Origin: Linyphia triangularis | Lineage: Eukaryota > Arthropoda > Arachnida > Araneae > Linyphiidae | Direction of reading: 5' to 3' | DNA: 64,000 nucleotides | Assembly (NCBI GenBank): GCA_963978545.1 | Contig: OZ021732.1 | Coordinates: forward strand, 62,038,714 to 62,102,713 | Notes under the pieces: model-generated | Told to the model about the DNA's origin: nothing | Databases searched by the model: none | The model's input: only the letters and a program-made list of their open reading frames with translations | Part shown: positions 60,000-64,000 of the stretch, in pieces | Position numbering within the stretch: position 1 is the stretch's first letter | Layout of the letters: every line of letters starts with the position of its first letter | Translations under genes and position numbers: made by a program

Positions 60000-60400
60000 G
60001 TTACTACTGACATGTAAACAGAATTTGGATTTTGTAGTCTGCATTTTTAGGCCCTGGATATATGCAGATAACACACAAACAAACATATAGTCAGACTATT
60101 TTCCAAAAATCCTTTTTTGGACGGATTTTTTTTATTTTTTCACTTCCCATCGGTACTATTGACTTGTAAACAAACTTTGAACTTTATAGTCTCCGTTTGT
60201 AGTTCTTGGATAAATTCAGACTACATACAGCCAAACATATAAGCAGACTATTTTCCAAAAAACATATTTTGGAGTTCAATACCTCGAAAATTTTGAGATC
60301 ACCAAAAAAAAAAAAAAAAAATGGCTGCTATTTCTTGCTCTCGAGGCAAAACTTTCATTATCCCATATTTCTATCGAGTAATTGAAATTAACACGAAAAT
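60000..60400 (+). mobile_element. partial relative of the TAGGGTAATG family with an internal duplication
   Basis: The right edge reads AAAACTTTCATTATCCCATAT, a mutated version of the ATACTTTCATTACCCTATGT terminus at 43469. Inside, two ~152-bp units (from about 60001 and 60152) share ACTGACATGTAAACARA-like, TTTRWAGTCTSC, TTAG-or-TTCTTGGATA and AGACTATTTTCCAAAAA. There is no left terminus, so this is a 3' fragment. Confidence 0.5.
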
Positions 60401-60639
60401 TTTAATTATGATGTCAACTTCTTAACAGTATTTTTATTTTATTTACTATAATTACTACTGATAATATCAATTTATACTCTCTTCGAACCTAATTTTCAGC
60501 TACTCCGATATTAACGGAAGTTCTGATCACAGTTTTATTCCTAAAACTATATTCGCAACTCTCCCATTTAAGTATAAAGACCCATTTTATCCATAAGGTT
60601 GAATAATTACCCTTCATCCATAAATTAAGGAAATATATA

Positions 60640-61020
60640 TTCCGATGCGGAACACAGCCATCCAGAGCTTTAATTTAATGTAATTTTTCCCAAACAGCAA
60701 AACTCTCTCGTCTTCAAGAATGAAGTGAAAATTCCATCATCTAGAAGACAGAAGGGGATGCTTCATTGTTGTTCTACCCTTCGGCTGGCAGACGATTGGA
60801 ACAAAATTCAATAAAGACAAAGGGAAAGGGGGTTGTAGGGTTCAAATTGAATGAAACGCCTTCACAATGGGAGAGTGGAAAATCGAATTCGGTTTGAATT
60901 CATTGGAGTAATTTATGGGGCTGTCGGTCGTCCCACATCGATTGTTTTTCGTCTGTTTGTGGCGTTAAAACAATTAGGGTGCCCTCAGAACCATTTGGTG
61001 CAGGTTTGAGGAATGGTGAA
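60640..61020. other. moderate-GC complex island
   Basis: A 380-base stretch with lower AT, including CTTCGGCTGGCAGACGATTGG near 60780, CGAATTCGGTTTGAATTC near 60883 and CGGTCGTCCCACATCGATTG near 60926. No frame is open. Candidate regulatory sequence by composition only. Confidence 0.22.
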
Positions 61021-61712
61021 GTTGTGGATGATTGATTGAAGAACTGAGTCGTAACTAGTCAAATCCTTTTTGAAAAAGTTGATTTCTTGGAAGAGGGAGA
61101 TACAAATTTTAATAAAAACTTCAAATAATATGAACTTTTTTCGTATATTGAATTCATTTTCTAAACTTTCAGTAAATTTTCAAGTTTCTAAGCAACTACT
61201 TCAATTAAAATTATAATTCAATATTACTGCAGTTTAATACTAAAATTTATGCGTTAAACCTACAAGAAAGAAGACAAATACACAAATTCTCTTTAACAAT
61301 ATAGACGCTACCACCTATCAATATTTACGACGTCAATACGATTTTAAGAGCATGACATCGGTGACAGTTTAACCAAAATGTACACGTAATGTATTCTATT
61401 AATAGGTGAAATTTGAACAAAATCACTCAAAATATTATTTCTGGGCAGTTTTGTTTTGTGACGACCCTTTTTCATCCCATTGTAAAAACTAAAATGATTC
61501 ATGATATACCAATTTAAAGATTAAAATCTCAATTTCTGACAAATAGAATATTTATAATTATATTCTGAGTTATTTCTTTGAAAATCAAAGTTAAACAAAA
61601 AATCAGAAACAGTCCAAAATTTTTTGAAGTTGTGATAGCAAATGGAGGCTCTATAGAGAAGAAAGAATCTTCATTTAATCCCCAAGTTGAAGAAACCAAA
61701 ATATTCTTACAT

Positions 61713-61747
<35 letters not shown>

Positions 61748-64000
61748 ATATCTAATTCTTAGGAACTTTCAAGAAAGTTTGATTGGTTTAAAATTTAAAT
61801 ACTGAGCTATTGTTACAGCTATATAAAATCTTCCTTTGGTAAAAAGTGGTTAAAAAGTCAATGGGAAAGTTTAATTTAAATTATATTTATATTTAAAATA
61901 AATTTAAAATTAAAACATACTAGATTTTATTCCTATTACTTGTACTATACCTTTGATATTGCATAGCTCAATAAAGATGAAAAATACACAGGAGCATGTT
62001 CAACACAACGCTTTTATCGAATCGGTCAAATATCCAAATGAAGTTATGCTACCCACCCTAGAAAAATCTGAAATGGTGTATATATATTCTCCGAAAGATG
62101 CATATATCAACTTCTATGTGTTGGGGGGTGACAGCGAAACGCACATCTTAAGTTCCTGAATATGTGTGGTAAAGGAGTGGACAAATGCGATTTCCGTGTA
62201 AAGTAAGGATAGGAACATAACTTTAGTATTCCAAACGGATTGAGTACCTGTTTGTGGTGGGTGCATAGCTTTATTCTGCATTCAAGATTGTGCGAAAGGA
62301 ACGAAAAAATCCTGCAAAAAAGTTAAGCAGTTCGCATTCACATGGCTGTATAATATTTCTATATCCATTTATGGTATTTTTCGAAATACTACTGAATTTT
62401 CTATGGTAGTTGTCAGAATATATAAAAAAGAATTGCCAAATGTTTCTGTAAAAAATGTTATGCTACTTTCGATTAGCATTCCAGAAACCTACTTACTTCA
62501 CAATTTCCGTTCTTCGATAAGATAAAACAAATTGCCAAACTCTTTCAAAATACTAGATTCCTTTTTTGTTCAGTTTTCCAAAAATATTTTTAAAAAATGT
62601 TAAAAGCTGCTGTAAAACACTGTACATGACTTTATAATAGTATTCTATCACATTGCTATCGAAGGCATATTGCTATTTTTCTACCTTTAAACCGAAATAA
62701 TTTTATACGTTATGCAACATTAATGTAAAGCATATATTGAATTCATTTTAAAACTAAAAAAATCATCATAATTTTACATTATCCATTATTATACAATGTT
62801 TTAAATTTTGTTGCGTAGTGAAAACACATCGTTACCGCTAAAATATTCTTTAAAAAATAATAATAAATAGCGTATAATTGGCATTGTGGTCACGTCATCT
62901 GTTTAGAAAATAATTAACAAAATATAGAACAACATTAGTTAATACAAAAGCTTGAAACCAGCAAAAATTCTACCACTACCTTAATGATTTGATGTTCGTC
63001 TGCGGAACTCAACCCAATTTTCCTCCCACTTACTAAGATTACTTTTTTTTACTTGTTCGCTCGATTAAAAGAGATAATTTTAATTGGAAAAGAGGTAATT
63101 GCATTTGGCACCACCTGTAAATATTTTAAATAATTAGAAGAGGAAAGAAGAAAGGGGAAAAAATATTCTTCGTTAAAAGAGAGGTAAATGGGAGAAAAGG
63201 AAGAAGTGGGAAAAGGGGCCACAGGTGACAAAAACAGTGAAAGAATTATAAATCACTTTTAAAATGTAATTAAAAACTTCTCAGCAAAATACACATTTTG
63301 TTTAATTAATATTTTTAAAAAGAAAGAGAGCAAAAAGAATGAAAAAGTTTCTAAAAAGTGTAAGATGTTCCTGCAGACGATTTTTAGTTTTAAGTGCTTT
63401 TACTTGGTGCCTGAAAGATGACTTCAAAAGAATAAATATATTGTTTTTGTTCTTATAACACAAACTTTTGTTTGTACTGAAAATGTAAAGAAACAAAATT
63501 ATCATTTGTTTCTGCTGGTGAATATTGCAGCATTTTTAAGATGTGTTCAAATATCACATTACTATAATTAAATAAGCAACTAAATTCTGAAACAAAATGT
63601 ATAACTAAAGTTAAGAAAACATAATTACATTTTAAGGTATCTTACTGTGTACTTTATATTGGAAGTTAGTGTTTTTAATCGTCATGTGAAACTTAAACGT
63701 TTTGTAGAAGTTACAATTAAAAAAGCACCAATTCTTGTCTGTGATTTCTTAAACTTTATATTAATTTCAATTTTATGTGTGACAAGGAACATCTTCAGAT
63801 GGCTAATCAACCCACTTGGCACCATCCAAACAATCTGAAGCCTGGCAGATAGACTCATTGTCGATGGCAGTGCATTCTTTCAAGTTAAGAGGGCACATAG
63901 ACATTTCTATGGAACTACTTTGGTATTTAACAGCTATTTCAAACTTTAAAAAATTGAACCATATGAATCGGAATTAACAGGTTCTGAACGTGCCCAACAA
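61021..64000. other. AT-rich non-coding stretch
   Basis: Holds A(30) at 61717-61746 and a purine-rich GGAAAAG tract near 63130-63220. Short frames (61953-62159, 63647-63838) have no recognised domain and the sequence runs off the window without a gene. Confidence 0.5.

Overview
This window is AT-rich eukaryotic DNA with no convincing intact protein-coding gene, no rRNA or tRNA gene, no CRISPR array and no bacterial-style operon. It looks like an intergenic desert or the inside of a very long intron in an arthropod genome, probably a chelicerate such as a spider. The evidence for that is the long (AAT)n arrays, tRNA-derived SINEs, a Helitron-type element, long foldback elements, and broken pieces of two or three proteins that I remember as very common hypothetical or transposon-linked proteins in arthropod (especially spider) assemblies. 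The clade assignment is inference, not proof.

Layout. 1-39.6 kb is mostly single-copy-looking AT-rich sequence. It is punctuated by microsatellites (1.9, 24.1, 34.1, 37.4 kb), degenerate tandem duplications (3.5, 14.4, 19.9, 21.6, 34.6 kb), a pair of related ~330-bp blocks at 20.7 and 22.9 kb, two LTR-like segments (2.0 and 30.7 kb), SINE remnants (18.0, 28.8, 34.35 kb), and short islands of higher GC and CpG that resemble regulatory modules (for example 12.82-13.09 kb). 39.6-44.7 kb is a cluster of one foldback/MITE-like family (termini ACATAGGGTAATGAAAGTAT): one two-ended copy, two partial copies, a 272-bp (AAT)n array inside one copy and a SINE with a clean 14-bp target duplication inside another.

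47.6-53.6 kb is the richest part. An outer inverted repeat (47.69-48.02 against 53.28-53.59 kb) encloses a Helitron-like element (48021-49533) with a 3' hairpin and CTAG end, followed head-to-tail by the 5' part of a second copy. Next comes a 2.88-kb foldback transposon (50147-53027). Its ~1-kb arms are built of ~175-bp repeats of two alternating types, and its centre holds frameshifted, inverted copies of a coding domain. It is flanked by a perfect direct repeat of up to 10 bp.

53.6-64 kb holds two more pseudogene fragments (55.3 kb plus strand, 56.0 kb minus strand), a further copy of the 42-kb repeat family at 60.0 kb, and otherwise AT-rich sequence. There is no gene network to describe. 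The history of the window is nested transposition, foldback formation and microsatellite growth. All family assignments come from reading motifs by eye; no alignment or database search was run.
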